This document shows, one piece after another, positions 34,797 to 46,233 of a stretch of DNA of 64,000 nt. Source of the stretch: Agapanthus africanus (lineage: Eukaryota; Streptophyta; Magnoliopsida; Asparagales; Amaryllidaceae); assembly GCA_030015575.1 (NCBI GenBank), contig JASDDO010000016.1, forward strand, positions 459,000,141 to 459,064,140, read 5' to 3'. The notes beneath the pieces are model-generated. The model had not been told where the DNA came from. It did not search any database and saw only the letters and a program-made list of their open reading frames with translations. Position 1 is the first letter of the stretch; each line of letters begins with the position of its first letter. The position numbers and the translations under genes are program-made.

Positions 34797-36237
34797 AATT
34801 TCGATCGTCTCGAGCGAACTGCTTTATTAAAAAGAGAAGGAGAAAAATAAAGAAAGAGAAAAACTAACTAGCACACTTTCGTAGGCAACACGATTGCACT
34901 GAGCACGTGCAACAAGCCTTTAAACCTCTAGGTGTCCCTAGTAGGAGGAGTGTTGTCTCCTGAGGGTTTTCAGCGGATTGCACCCACAAAATCCAATAAT
35001 AAAAGAAAGATCATGAATATTACATTTAAAGAAAAGAATTGTAAAAGAAAAGCCTTGAAAATTAGGGTTTCCAACTAAGCTAGCTTTTCGGTTGTCATGA
35101 GCCCTATCTTAATGGTCATGAAAAGATGTCAGAAATTACGTCCTCCCTCAATAAAACATCATCTTATTCTTCATTCCTATCTTTCTTCCAAACATCGATC
35201 ATATAACCCTGCGTGTGTGTAAAGACATCCCTACACCCGGAGAATTCAATTCAAGCTATCATACTCTTGCCCATCAGCCTCAGTACTTTTTAATTAATGA
35301 ATATTTAGATGTGCTCACACACTTTATGCGACCGTTAATACTTCTTATGGTACTAACCGACCGATTACTCCTGTGCTTGCTTACTTGGTGTATTTTCCTC
35401 GTCTTGCACCACCTCAGGCATAGCAATGACTCCCAGACCAGTTGGCCTTAGGGCACTAGGTGAAGAGGCACCCTCGCTATATATTTTTTATTGCCCTTGG
35501 TGATAACAAAACCAGTGTTCATTTTTCTCACCACTTTATATTTTTTTTTTATTCACTTTTCTTTTTATTTCCTTCATACATCGGCTTTAAGACAAGAGCA
35601 TTTCAAGGATCCTCTACTATCCCAGGCTTCAAGACGTGTGTAAGTGCGAATAGCAGGGTAGCAACGTTCAAAATGTTTGGCTTCCAGAATAGAAACTATT
35701 TTTCAGACTTATTTTTATCCTCAGATTAGTGACGTCCTTCATCTTACTAACCCTTGGGACAACGGCTCATAACTACTTATTACTAGTTCGTATAAGAAAA
35801 CTTCTAATTTTCTTAGTTTCCTTAAATTTCTTCTAATCTCATGGATGTAAATGTTCACTATCTAAACTTTCATTATCTTATTTATGTACAAAAAGGTGTA
35901 AATATTAAAATTATTTTTATACTTGAAAATTTTGAAATTTTTATGGGTTTTGAAATTTTTTTAATTTTTATAGATTTTTAAAGAAATTGTTTTGTGCTTA
36001 TGCAGATGATATGCAAATGATGCAAAAATAAGCACAAATCTCCCCCAAACTTGTTTTCAACAGTGTCCTCACTGTTGCCAAATGCTATACCTACACAAAA
36101 CTGTAAGCCTGGGAGGAATTATTAGTGGGGGCAAAATATATAAGTGAAGAACTTCCCCCAAACTTATTCTTTTCACTCACCTCCATTCAAAAGATAATGC
36201 AGTGATATACTGGATATGAAGGTGAGACGGAGGAATT
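34797..36237 (-). other. Element A 3' untranslated region
   Basis: About 1.4 kb with no env-like or other gene. Minus-strand landmarks: AAGTTTGGGGG at 36155-36165, hairpin 36058-36077 followed by AAGTTTGGGGG at 36042-36052, then an AT-rich stretch and the shared block around 34920-35470 also present in C and D. Confidence 0.75.
36042..36077 (-). other. Hairpin plus polypurine-like module (element A)
   Basis: Minus strand CAACAGTG AGGA CACTGTTG (36077-36058), then AAGTTTGGGGG (36052-36042). Same as C 59555-59590. Confidence 0.65.
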
Positions 36238-39200
36238 TTAATCCAAATAAACTGGCTCTTGTAAGAACAAGAGCTCCTCCGTGGGGTCAGTGGAAAAATA
36301 CGGCTTTAATCTATGTCCATTTACTTTGAAAACAGTGCCGTTTTTAACATTTTCAACTTCTACTGCCCCGTGCGGGTATACAGACCGCACAACAAAAGGT
36401 CCCTTCCATCGAGATCGGAGCATACCCGCATGAAGGTGTAATCGTGAATCATAAAGAAAGACTTGTTGACCAGGTGAAAATGTTTTCCTCAAAATGTTTT
36501 TATCGTGAAAAACCTTAGTCCGATTCTTTGTGATTACAGCGTTATCATAAGCTTCATCGCGGAGTTCGCTTAGCTCGTTAAGTTGCAGCTTCCGAAAGTT
36601 GCAAGCAAGGTTTAAATCGAAATTTATTTCTTTTATAGCCCATAATGCTTTATGCTCTATCTCGACGGGTAAATGACATGCTTTTCCAAACACTATCCTA
36701 TATGGAGACATCCCTAGGTCAGTCTTATATGCAGTTCGGAATGCCCAAAGAGCATCCGTCAATTTGGTCGACCAGTCTTTTCTATTTTTAGCAACAGTTT
36801 TCTCCAGGATAAGTTTGATTTGTCTGTTTGAGATTTCAGCCTGCCCGCTTGTTTGGGGATGATAGGGTGTAGAAAGTCGGTGGTTGATTGAGTATTTCCG
36901 CATCAGAGTCTCGAAAGACCTGTTGCAGAAATGTGTCCCATTATCGCTAATAATAGCGCGTGGGTGTCCAAATCGCAAGAAGATATTCTCTTTCAAGAAC
37001 TTAATGACAACTTTCTTGTCATTAGTGCGACATGGAATGGCTTCTACCCACTTTGAGACATAATCAACCGCCAGCAATATGTACAAGTTCCCAAAGGAGT
37101 TGGGAAAAGGACCCATAAAATCAATGCCCCACACATCAAATATTTCAACAACCATGATGGGTTGCTGAGGCATTTCATTCCTCTGGGATATTCTACCCGT
37201 ATACTGACATTGTGTACAGGTTTTGCAATAGTCAAATGCGTCCTTGAAAAAGGTCGGCCAATAAAATCCACATTGCAAAACCTTTTCCGCTATCTTTCTA
37301 GGACCAAAGTGACCCCCACAGGCCTGATCATGACAAAATGAAAGAACACTCTTGAACTCTTCATTCGGGACACACCGGCGTATGATCTGATCAGGACAAT
37401 ATTTAAACAAATAGGGCTCGTCCCAGTAAAAATGTTTTACTTGGGAAAGAAAACGATATTTGTCCTGTTTTGACCAATCGCTCGGTATAAGTCCCGTGGC
37501 ATGATAGTTCACAATATCCCTGAACCATGGTTCAGTGGATATGCTCAAGAGTTGTTCATCAGGGAATGAATCATTGATCGGCAGGGTCACAGGAGAAGAA
37601 ATGATGCGTGAAAGATGGTCAGCTACTACGTTTTCACATCCTTTCTTATCTTTGATAACAAGATCAAATTCTTGTAACAGAAGGATCCAACATATTAGTC
37701 GACCTTTTGCATCTTTCTTCGCCAGAAGATGTTTTAAAGCGGAATGGTCAGTATACACAACTATAGGTGAGCCGATTAAGTAAGGCCTGAATTTTTCTAA
37801 TGCAAATACAACCGCTAAGAGTTCTTTTTCTATGGTTGTATAATTGATTTGCGCATCATTCAGGGTCTTACTAGCATAGTAAATCACGTGTGGCATCTTT
37901 TCAATGTGCTGTCCTAAGACTGCACCTACTGCAAAATCAGATGCATCACACATCAGCTCAAAGGGGTAGTCCCAGTTTGGTGATGATAAAATGGGGGCTG
38001 AAGTGAGTGAGTGTTTAAGTGAGTCGAAAGCTGTCTCGCAATCCGAGTCAAAATGGAAGGTCGTATCCTTGGCCAGGAGAAGAGTTAAAGGTCTAGCAAT
38101 TTTGCTAAAGTCCTTAATGAATCTCCTATAAAAGCCCGCATGGCCAAGGAAGGAGCGAATATCTTTGACGCTTTTGGGATGAGGGAGGTTTTGAATGACA
38201 TCTACTTTAGCTCTGTCAACCTCAATGCCTTTCTGTGAAATGACGTGTCTAAGGACTATTCCTTCTTGGACCATAAAATGGCATTTTTCCCAGTTCAAAG
38301 TCAAGTTCTTCTCTTTGCAACGAGTAAGAACAGCGTCAAGATTTGCTAGGCAATCAGAAAAAGAGTCTCCAAAAATCGAGAAGTCGTCCATAAAGATCTC
38401 CAGAAAATTCTCTACCATATCAGAGAATATCCCCATCATACACCGCTGAAAGGTAGCGGGAGCATTGCATAACCCAAAGGGCATGCGACTGTAAGCAAAA
38501 GTACCAAAAGGACAAGTAAAAGTGGTTTTATCTTGATCCTTTTTGGCGATGGGGACCTGATTGTAGCCTGAGTATCCGTCCATAAAACAATAATACTCTC
38601 GTCCTGCTAAGCGTTCCAGCATTTGATCAATGAATGGTAGAGGAAAGTGGTCTTTCCTCGTAGCAGCGTTGAGTTTTCTATAATCGATACATACACGCCA
38701 CCCAGTTTGGGTGCGTGTCTGAATCAACTCATTCGCCTCATTGGTTATAACAGTGATGCCGGATTTCTTAGGAACGACATGTATAGGACTCACCCACTGG
38801 CTATCGGAGATGGGGTATATAATACCATTATCTAAGCATTTGACGATCTCTTTCATTACAGCTTCCTTCATGACGGGATTCAACCGTCTCTGTGGTTCTC
38901 GGGTTGGTCTGGCATCATCCATCACATGTATATGATGTTCAACTATCAAGGGACTAATCCCTTTGATGTCCGCCATACTCCAACCAAACGCCTCTTTGTT
39001 AGATCTCAATACCGATAAAAGTGCATTCTCTTGCTCTAATGCTAGAGAAGCGGAAATTATAACCGGTAAAGTCTCATTCTCACCTAGATATGCATATTTG
39101 AGGTGAGAAGGTAAAATTTTGAGATCTAATTCAGGCGGAGAAATGATAGAAGGAGGTATCATAGAATGATTTTTGGATTTACAAAGAAGCTCAGAGCCTG

Positions 39201-41772
39201 TGAAAGATACAGACTCGGGTGGAGAAAAGTCAGAAGTGCAGGACTCAAGTGCAGGTAAAGTGTCCTCACTAAGATCATGTGTAAAGTCAAACAGAGATGT
39301 GGTAATACCATCGAGATCAGTAAAGCAAAGTTCCTCAGCTCCACAACTATCGGGAGCGATCTCATGGACAGAGCACACATCTAAAATATGAGCAGAGGGT
39401 TCTGATGGCTGACTTCCAACTTTGTAGATATTTAGTTCAATGGTCATATTTCCAAATGATAAGTTCATTGAACCGTTTCTACAGTTTATAACAGCGTTGG
39501 AAGTGGCAAGGAAAGGACGACCTAGAATCACCGGAATTTGGCCCCGGGGGTTTGCTACAGGATGTGTGTCGAGTACAATGAAGTCTACAGGGAAAACAAA
39601 TTCCCCGACCTTTATCAATACATCCTCTAATTCACCCCTTGGTTTGGTGATAGATCGGTCTGCCATCTGGAGAGTGCAGTGAGCAGGTTTAAGCTCTCCA
39701 ATCCCTAATTGCTTATTGACAGAATAAGGGAGCAGGTTAACACTTGCGCAAAGGTCTAAAAGAGCACGATTTATGTTTTTACCCCCAATCGAAATCGATA
39801 TTGTAGGACATCCTGGGTCCTTTCGTTTCTTTGGTAGCTGGGGAATAAAAGCAGTGCTGATATTATTAGACATAAAGACCTTCTTCGGCACTTGAGTCTT
39901 CCTCTTCCTAGTGCACAAGTCCTTAAGAATTTTCGCATAAGCGGGGACTTGTTGAATAGCATCTAGGAGAGGGATATTGATGTTAACCTGTTTGAACATT
40001 TCTAAAATTTTCTCCATATTAGGACTCGTTCTATTACCCCTTAACCGGTTCGGATAAGGAGCTTTCGCAATAAGCGCAGGGTCCATCACAGGAGAAGGAA
40101 GAGGGGGTAGACGTGATCCCAAAAGAGGTGTGGGGACCGTCTGTGGAGAACTATAAGGGTTGGGAGAAGGTGTCGAGCCTAATGGGAAATGGAGAATAGG
40201 CTCTCGATAAGATGGTATGGTAGAAGAAGAAGGATCAGAAAGAGAAGTGTGTGTGTGTGGAAAGGTCTCAGACGGGGTGTTGATATGATTTTCAGTATCA
40301 TCAATACCTTCCCCGACATGATTGTTCAGCACTCTTCCCGATCTCAACGTTGTGATGGCATTTACATTGTAATGCCCAGGATTCTGTAGGGGTTGAGAGG
40401 GAAGTTTCCCTTTTTCTCTCGCACTCATTTCGACTTTAAGGCGAGCTATTTCAGCTTCCATCGATCTGATACTCTCAGCTTGTGACGCTGAGTTTTTCTT
40501 TATCTCACTGACGGAAGATCTAACCTCAGTCGAAACCTCTATGAAATTTGATAAAAGTGATTTCATGGTTTGAGTGAATTGAGAGAACTCGTCAGAACAG
40601 GACTGCATAGGATTAGACTGTGCAGGATTGTTGCCCTGATTTTGAAAATTTTGTGACTGATAGGGGTGCTGAGTGAGTTGAAGGGGTTGCTGTTGTGGTG
40701 GAGGAAGAGCCCTTTGAAAATTATTCGTGTTTGGAACCGTGTTTTGAGATTGGTTTTGGTTCCAAGCGAAATTCGGGTGATTCCTCCAACCCTGATTGTA
40801 CGTGGAAGAATATGGATCGTTTCGAGGTCTTTGGAATGCGGCATTAGAATGCTCGTGACCTTGAAACGCAGAGTTTAATGGACATTCTTCCGTTAAATGT
40901 GACGGATCAGAACAGCACCCACAAACAGTTTTGGGGAGTGACACTGGGTTTAGGGAGGCTGCAGAAAATTTGTGTTCCATAGCGTCGGGCTTCTTTTGCA
41001 TTGCTGCCATCTCAGCTCGAACGCCTATGGACACATCTATTTGGTGTACGCCACCCCTATTCAATGGTTGGGTTCCACTCTCCCATTGTAGTGATTTTTC
41101 AGCGAACTCTTCTAAGTACTTCCAAGCTTCCCCATCATCCTTAGTCATAAATGTACCTTGACACATGTTTTCAAGGCTCTGTTTAGTGTTTGAGTTAATG
41201 CCCTCATAAATGATTCGGCAAAGCTCCCATCTCGGGATGCCGTGATGAGGACACTGAACCAAAAGATCCTTGAAACGTTCAAAGCATTTTGAAAATGGTT
41301 CAGCAGGGAGCTGGGCAAATTGATTCAGTTCGCTACGGATTCGAGCTGTCTTTTGGATTGGGTAAAATTTCTTAAGGAATGCAGGGACGAATTCTTCCCA
41401 ATTCGTAATAGAGTGTGCGGTAGTGTTATATAGCCACTTCTCGGCTATATCGCACAATGTAAATGGAAGAAGTCGTAGACGCATCGCATCCACTGAAAGT
41501 TGTGACGTACCCATCATTGCGCATACGTTTTCAAATTTGGTAATGAAAACATAAGCGTCCTCAGTCTCGAGTCCGTGGAATTTGGGTAAAAGGTTGATGT
41601 ACTGGGGCTTAATCTCAAAGTTATCCCCATTGGCTGGTGGTGTGGATAAACAGGTCGAAAGAGGACCTCGGAGTGGATAGCACCTCTCCTGGAGAGAGAT
41701 GCGGGGTGGATTCTGCGCACCAACGGACGGCGGCAGATTAGGGTTAAAGAAGTTTGATGGATTCGGATCCAT
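36238..41772 (-). CDS. Element A gag-pol polyprotein (1,844 aa)
   Basis: One open frame covers the whole Athila-type polyprotein. Gag capsid region is at residues ~20-240 ([34 protein letters not shown]); a CX2CX4HX4C zinc knuckle lies at ~280-293; a proline/glutamine-rich linker and a coiled-coil-like piece ([20 protein letters not shown]) follow. A retropepsin-like protease is near 665-760 (RALLDL.., later [17 protein letters not shown]). RT is at ~960-1210 with CIDYRKLN near 1022 and FMDDFS near 1127; RNase H at ~1270-1390 ([15 protein letters not shown]); integrase at ~1475-1700 with an HHCC finger ([11 protein letters not shown]...CKTCTQCQ), the core ([28 protein letters not shown]) and a C-terminal WKGPFVV motif near 1789. 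The family copies its RNA in particles and integrates the cDNA. Start chosen at the first in-frame ATG, shared with C and B. Confidence 0.92.
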   Translation of the reverse strand: MDPNPSNFFNPNLPPSVGAQNPPRISLQERCYPLRGPLSTCLSTPPANGDNFEIKPQYINLLPKFHGLETEDAYVFITKFENVCAMMGTSQLSVDAMRLRLLPFTLCDIAEKWLYNTTAHSITNWEEFVPAFLKKFYPIQKTARIRSELNQFAQLPAEPFSKCFERFKDLLVQCPHHGIPRWELCRIIYEGINSNTKQSLENMCQGTFMTKDDGEAWKYLEEFAEKSLQWESGTQPLNRGGVHQIDVSIGVRAEMAAMQKKPDAMEHKFSAASLNPVSLPKTVCGCCSDPSHLTEECPLNSAFQGHEHSNAAFQRPRNDPYSSTYNQGWRNHPNFAWNQNQSQNTVPNTNNFQRALPPPQQQPLQLTQHPYQSQNFQNQGNNPAQSNPMQSCSDEFSQFTQTMKSLLSNFIEVSTEVRSSVSEIKKNSASQAESIRSMEAEIARLKVEMSAREKGKLPSQPLQNPGHYNVNAITTLRSGRVLNNHVGEGIDDTENHINTPSETFPHTHTSLSDPSSSTIPSYREPILHFPLGSTPSPNPYSSPQTVPTPLLGSRLPPLPSPVMDPALIAKAPYPNRLRGNRTSPNMEKILEMFKQVNINIPLLDAIQQVPAYAKILKDLCTRKRKTQVPKKVFMSNNISTAFIPQLPKKRKDPGCPTISISIGGKNINRALLDLCASVNLLPYSVNKQLGIGELKPAHCTLQMADRSITKPRGELEDVLIKVGEFVFPVDFIVLDTHPVANPRGQIPVILGRPFLATSNAVINCRNGSMNLSFGNMTIELNIYKVGSQPSEPSAHILDVCSVHEIAPDSCGAEELCFTDLDGITTSLFDFTHDLSEDTLPALESCTSDFSPPESVSFTGSELLCKSKNHSMIPPSIISPPELDLKILPSHLKYAYLGENETLPVIISASLALEQENALLSVLRSNKEAFGWSMADIKGISPLIVEHHIHVMDDARPTREPQRRLNPVMKEAVMKEIVKCLDNGIIYPISDSQWVSPIHVVPKKSGITVITNEANELIQTRTQTGWRVCIDYRKLNAATRKDHFPLPFIDQMLERLAGREYYCFMDGYSGYNQVPIAKKDQDKTTFTCPFGTFAYSRMPFGLCNAPATFQRCMMGIFSDMVENFLEIFMDDFSIFGDSFSDCLANLDAVLTRCKEKNLTLNWEKCHFMVQEGIVLRHVISQKGIEVDRAKVDVIQNLPHPKSVKDIRSFLGHAGFYRRFIKDFSKIARPLTLLLAKDTTFHFDSDCETAFDSLKHSLTSAPILSSPNWDYPFELMCDASDFAVGAVLGQHIEKMPHVIYYASKTLNDAQINYTTIEKELLAVVFALEKFRPYLIGSPIVVYTDHSALKHLLAKKDAKGRLICWILLLQEFDLVIKDKKGCENVVADHLSRIISSPVTLPINDSFPDEQLLSISTEPWFRDIVNYHATGLIPSDWSKQDKYRFLSQVKHFYWDEPYLFKYCPDQIIRRCVPNEEFKSVLSFCHDQACGGHFGPRKIAEKVLQCGFYWPTFFKDAFDYCKTCTQCQYTGRISQRNEMPQQPIMVVEIFDVWGIDFMGPFPNSFGNLYILLAVDYVSKWVEAIPCRTNDKKVVIKFLKENIFLRFGHPRAIISDNGTHFCNRSFETLMRKYSINHRLSTPYHPQTSGQAEISNRQIKLILEKTVAKNRKDWSTKLTDALWAFRTAYKTDLGMSPYRIVFGKACHLPVEIEHKALWAIKEINFDLNLACNFRKLQLNELSELRDEAYDNAVITKNRTKVFHDKNILRKTFSPGQQVFLYDSRLHLHAGMLRSRWKGPFVVRSVYPHGAVEVENVKNGTVFKVNGHRLKPYFSTDPTEELLFLQEPVYLD

Positions 41773-42861
41773 CGGTGTGGGTGTGGTAGTAGGTAAAGGA
41801 AAGGTAAATGGAGAAATATCGACTTCGGAGTCGATAAAGGGTACGCGGACTAAACGGGCACTAGAATCCCGTGTCCAGCCTATCTTGTACTAAAAAGGGT
41901 TAGTACAAGTGGCAGCGTTGACTTATAATTAGGGGTAAATGAATGAATGCGGTGTTTGCTTTGAAAAAGGGACGTATTTTGAAAAAAAATGATGCGACAC
42001 AACAAATGCAGCACACAAACCCTAGAATCTAGTGGTCACCTAGGTCCGGCTCTAGACCGCTCCTAACTGCCAAAAGACAAGTCGCAGGATAGAATCCTCC
42101 ACTGCCTCTTTGTCCCCCTGTGGCCGGATAAGTGCCAGGTAAGTGGGAAGGTACTCCACTACGTAAGTAGTGGGCCTAATTAAAAACCACTAGCCTTAGA
42201 CACACTCGCCTTAGGCACCACAAGAAAACGCGGATAAGCAATGAATTACCCACGGCCCTCTTCTGTCCTAATTGAGCGCGACAGTCCTTAGAGTCATCTC
42301 TAGATTTCTTTTAGTTAATGTGGGTCAATGCGGATGCAAGTTTGGCGGTTTTCGGGGCCTAGGAAGGGTAATGAAATCCCCACCTAATTTGGATTTGGCC
42401 GTGCCCCTTAATATCCGTATTTATAATGCAAACAACCAAGAAACAAAATCACGCACAAATTTAATTTGCAATTTGCGAGCTGCGATTATTTGCAAAGAAT
42501 CCTGCAGCAAAGTGTTAGTTGGAGCTAAAAAGAGGAGAGAGGAGAAGTTAGAGAACTTACAGAGAAAAATTGGTACAGTGATCCCTTCAGGTATCCGCGG
42601 AACCGCCGCAACTAGTGTCTCCCACCGCGCTTCCGCGGTCGTAAGGAAAGAACACTGCACAAAATTTTCAGGAAATGTTCCTGTTCACTTCCCCTATCCT
42701 CTGGTATATTCCAAAATGTTTCTTTAATTGCCAAACAGCTCCAGATTTCCTTGCAATGAACCACAACAAATTGTTTAGGGTTTGCACGAATTTTGATCTC
42801 AAAATAACAGTGGAATAATTCTTTCAATTCAAACTTTGATATACAACGAATTAGCGCGCGA
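41773..42861 (-). other. Element A leader
   Basis: About 1.1 kb without a gene. Contains palindrome-like pair 42595-42608 and 42625-42638, the 26-bp block 42358-42383 shared with C and D, and a 'gctgcaggattctttgc' word near 42500 (minus strand). Confidence 0.7.
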
Positions 42862-42879
42862 TCCCCGGCAACGGCGCCA
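42862..42879 (-). other. Element A primer binding site (tRNA-Asp)
   Basis: Minus strand TGGCGCCGTTGCCGGGGA, three bases inside LTR2. Confidence 0.93.
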
Positions 42880-42882
42880 TTT

Positions 42883-44777
42883 TGATTAGAACAATTTCTC
42901 GATTGGATGTAAAAAGTAAAAAGCAGTAAGTATCGAATCAACTGTTTCCCGATAACGGTTTCATTTGATCGATAACAATATCATGTATCGGTATTTAGAA
43001 AATTGAATAAAGTTCACAATCAAAAAATCATATTTGACCGCAATCAAACTACGGTGTCAATTGTAGTTCATGAATGAGTGCGGATCGTCCACAGAGATTG
43101 CACGATTCGTTTGTATTATGATATGCTTGAATTGAAAAGTTAAGCTAAGATAAACGAAAACATGATTCAAGAATTTATCAATTGATTCAGGTGTCACGAT
43201 GTTTAATCAAGAATCAAGAAACGGATAAACAATCAAGAATTGGGTTTCGATAATATTTTTCCAATCAACAGTCAAGAATCTAAAAGAGGCTCGTAGGAAT
43301 CGATCGAATCTATAGACGTGATGTAATCTCAAGATTTCGTGTTCTTGTCCTTCGAAGGATTGATACTAGATCGATGATGATCGACGAGAGTTAGGGCTTT
43401 CTCGTGAAACTAGGGTTTCATCTTTTAACCCTTGTTCTTTCGTCGATATCATTCCTTTTCTAGCCTCTACCAAATTCAAGAAACGATCGTAACTCCCCAA
43501 TTTCGAACGATATCAATCAAGAAAGCATCGAAACAAAATGGGTCGTCGTTTCTTGAACTTGCTAGGGTTTTCAAAACACGTAGGACTCAAGAATCGATTA
43601 AAGCTATGTTACATCATCATTCTATTGACCGTCTCGACTCCTCGACGAGCGGAGTTTTATTCACACATCACCACACAGAAAATATTTATGAATTGTAAAG
43701 ATATCATGATGCAGAATTTAAAGAAAACAAGATAAAAGAATATCACCTTTATTTATCTCAACAATTTTGATTACATTCGCTTCAAGAACTACAAGAGGAA
43801 GAATCTAAATTGTTGATCGGGCGTCGCTCGGCTTCGTGAGTCGTGGATCGGCTCGGATCGCTTGCTCCGTTGAAGATCGGCTTCGCTCATAAAGGTTGTA
43901 GGGCTTCTTGCTTAATGGGTACTCGGGATCTTGATTTTAATTGGAATTAGGGTTAGGGTTTCCCACAAGCCCTCTCACTAGACTTGTGGAGGAAGGAGAT
44001 GAAGAAGGAGAATGGCTAAAAAATGAACTAAAATGAATCACACAAGTAATGGTTTGATTCTATCTATCTCCACATCATATCTCACCCTAGGTTTAGGCTT
44101 CTATTTATAGACTTCCCAAACCCTAGGTTTAGGTTTGAAATGGTAGTTCCCTCCAAAAGTTTGTTGAGTCTTCTAGAAGGTAGTTTGTTAGGAGCTAGCT
44201 TAGGGTTTAAGCTAGGTTTAATTAGGCTTGGAAACCCTAGTTTGCTGATATGGCAAAAACCCCTGGAGTCTTCTGGAATTTGAGATACATTTCTGAGCAG
44301 TGGGCCCTGAAAGAAGCATTTTGGTGCAAAATGTAGTTGATAATGTCATCAAGCCGCCGCGGAACCGCGGCACAAGCAGGCTCTGGCCGCGGTTCCGCGG
44401 CCATGTTGGAAGCTTGGGGCTTGTGGCTTCTTCTGTGGTCTTGTACTGATGTTTGTAGCTTTCTATGATATGTTGATTTTTGTTTGTCCCTTTGGATTAA
44501 TACCAGAACTGAGATCATTGAGTTGGCGTAATATTTGAGCGAGCTTCTGGTTTTCCTGCACAGACTTCAAAACACGGGTTGCGACATATAGAAATATTGC
44601 GAAGCCATGCAATGCAGTCAATTTCCCTAGAAATGCCGGTTTTAAGGTCTAATACATGTAATCTGATAATCTGTGATAGATTTGCTAATATGTGAAATAC
44701 GGATACCGAACACTTCTATATGAATGCAAATGATGGGGAAATTGCCGGCTCAAATATGCAATATTTTCGACTAATCA
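42883..44777 (-). repeat. LTR2: shared LTR (5' LTR of A, 3' LTR of B)
   Basis: 1,895 bp, same length as LTR1. On its low side it borders A's primer site; on its high side it borders B's polypurine tract (44782-44792). Palindrome pair at 44357-44370 and 44387-44400. Confidence 0.93.
44102..44109 (-). promoter_or_regulatory. TATA box, LTR2
   Basis: Minus strand TATAAATA, at the place matching 34106-34113. Would drive element A. Confidence 0.55.
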
Positions 44778-44781
44778 AATT

Positions 44782-44792
44782 CCCCCAAACTT
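44782..44792 (-). other. Element B polypurine tract
   Basis: Minus strand AAGTTTGGGGG beside LTR2. Its presence here shows LTR2 is also B's 3' LTR. Confidence 0.88.
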
Positions 44793-46233
44793 AATTTCGA
44801 TCGTCTCGAGCAAACTGTTTTATTAAAAAGAGAAGGAGAAAAATAAAGAAAGAGAAAAACTAACTAGCACACTTTCGTAGGCAACACGATTGCACTGAGC
44901 ACGTGCAACAAGCCTTTAAACCTCTAGTTGTCCCTAGTAGGAGGAGTGTTGTCTCCTGAGGGTTTTCAGCGGATTGCACCCACAAAATCCAATAATAAAA
45001 GAAAGATCATGAATATTACATTTAAAGAAAAGAATTGTAAAAGAAAAGCCTTGAAAATTAGGGTTTCCAACTAAGCTAGCTTTTCGGTTGTCATGAGCCC
45101 TATCTTAATGGTCATGAAAAGATGTCAGAAATCACGTCCTCCCTCAATAAAACATCATCTTATTCTTCATTCCTATCTTTCTTCCAAACATCGATCATAT
45201 AACCCTGCGTGTGTGTAAAGACATCCCTACACCCGGAGAATTCAATTCAAGCTATCATACTCTGGCCCATCAGCCTCGGTACTTTTTAATTAATGAATAT
45301 TTAGATGTGCTCACACACTTTATGCGACCGTTAATACTTCTTGAGGTACTAACCGACCGATTACTCCTGTGCTTGCTTACTTGGTGTATTTTCCTCGTCT
45401 TGCACCATCTCAGGCATAGCAATGACTCCCAGACCAGTTGGCCTTAGGGCACTAGGTGAAGAGGCACCCTCGCTATATATTTTTTATTGCCCTTGGTGAT
45501 AACAAAACCAGTGTTCATTTTTCTCACCACTTTATATTTTTTTTTATTCACTTTTCTTTTTATTTCCTTCATACATCGGCTTTAAGACAAGAGCATTTCA
45601 AGGTATCCTCTACTATCCCAGGCTTCAAGACGTGTGTAAGTGCGAATAGCAGAGTAGCAACGTTCAAAATGTTTGGCTTCCAGAATAGAAACTATTTTTC
45701 AGACTTATTTTTATCCTCAGATTAGTGACGTCCTTCATCTTACTAACCCTTGGGACAACGGCTCATAACTACTTATTACTAGTTCGTATAAGAAAACTTC
45801 TAATTTTCTTAGTTTTCTTAAATTTCTTCTAATCTCATGGATGTAAATGTTCACTATCTAAACTTTCATTATCTTATTTATGTACAAAAAGGTGTGAATA
45901 TTAAAATTATTTTTATACTTGAAAATTTTGAAATTTTTATGGGTTTTGAAAATTTTTTAATTTTTATAGATTTTTAAAGAAATTGTTTTGTGCTTATGCA
46001 GATGATATGCAAATGATGCAAAAATAAGCACAAACCTCCCCCAAACTTGTTTTCAACAGTGTCCTCACTGTTGCCAAATGCTATACCTACACAAAACTGT
46101 AAGCCTGGGAGGAATTATTAGTGGGGGCAAAATATATAAGTGAAGAACTTCCCCCAAACTTATTCTTTTCACTCACCTCCATTCAAAAGATAATGCAGTG
46201 ATATACTGGATATGAAGGTGAGACGGAGGAATT
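44793..46233 (-). other. Element B 3' untranslated region
   Basis: Counterpart of A 34797-36237 with the same landmarks, including the hairpin at 46054-46073. No gene seen. Confidence 0.75.
46037..46073 (-). other. Hairpin plus polypurine-like module (element B)
   Basis: Minus strand CAACAGTG AGGA CACTGTTG (46073-46054) followed by AAGTTTGGGGG. A further AAGTTTGGGGG lies at 46151-46161. Confidence 0.65.

Larger units (their letters stand above)
32887..44777 (-). mobile_element. Element A: Athila-like Ty3/gypsy, looks whole
   Basis: 11,891 bp on the minus strand: 5' LTR 42883-44777, tRNA-Asp primer site 42862-42879, leader, gag-pol 41772-36238, 3' UTR, polypurine tract 34786-34796, 3' LTR 32887-34781. 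LTR ends form perfect 7-bp inverted repeats (TGATTAG..CTAATCA). The right LTR is followed not by flanking DNA but by the 3' UTR of element B, so A and B share it. RT wording ([26 protein letters not shown]) and the tRNA-Asp primer site are Athila traits. The element looks whole. Its LTRs differ at about 15 of 1,895 positions (0.8%, ~0.3 My, if both descend from one insertion). Confidence 0.92.

Noticed and set aside
34797-36237. Possible env-like gene between pol and the 3' LTR of A, B and C
   Set aside because: No frame above ~90 codons on the element's strand, no signal peptide or membrane segment; the space is AT-rich and matches the non-coding 3' UTR of D.
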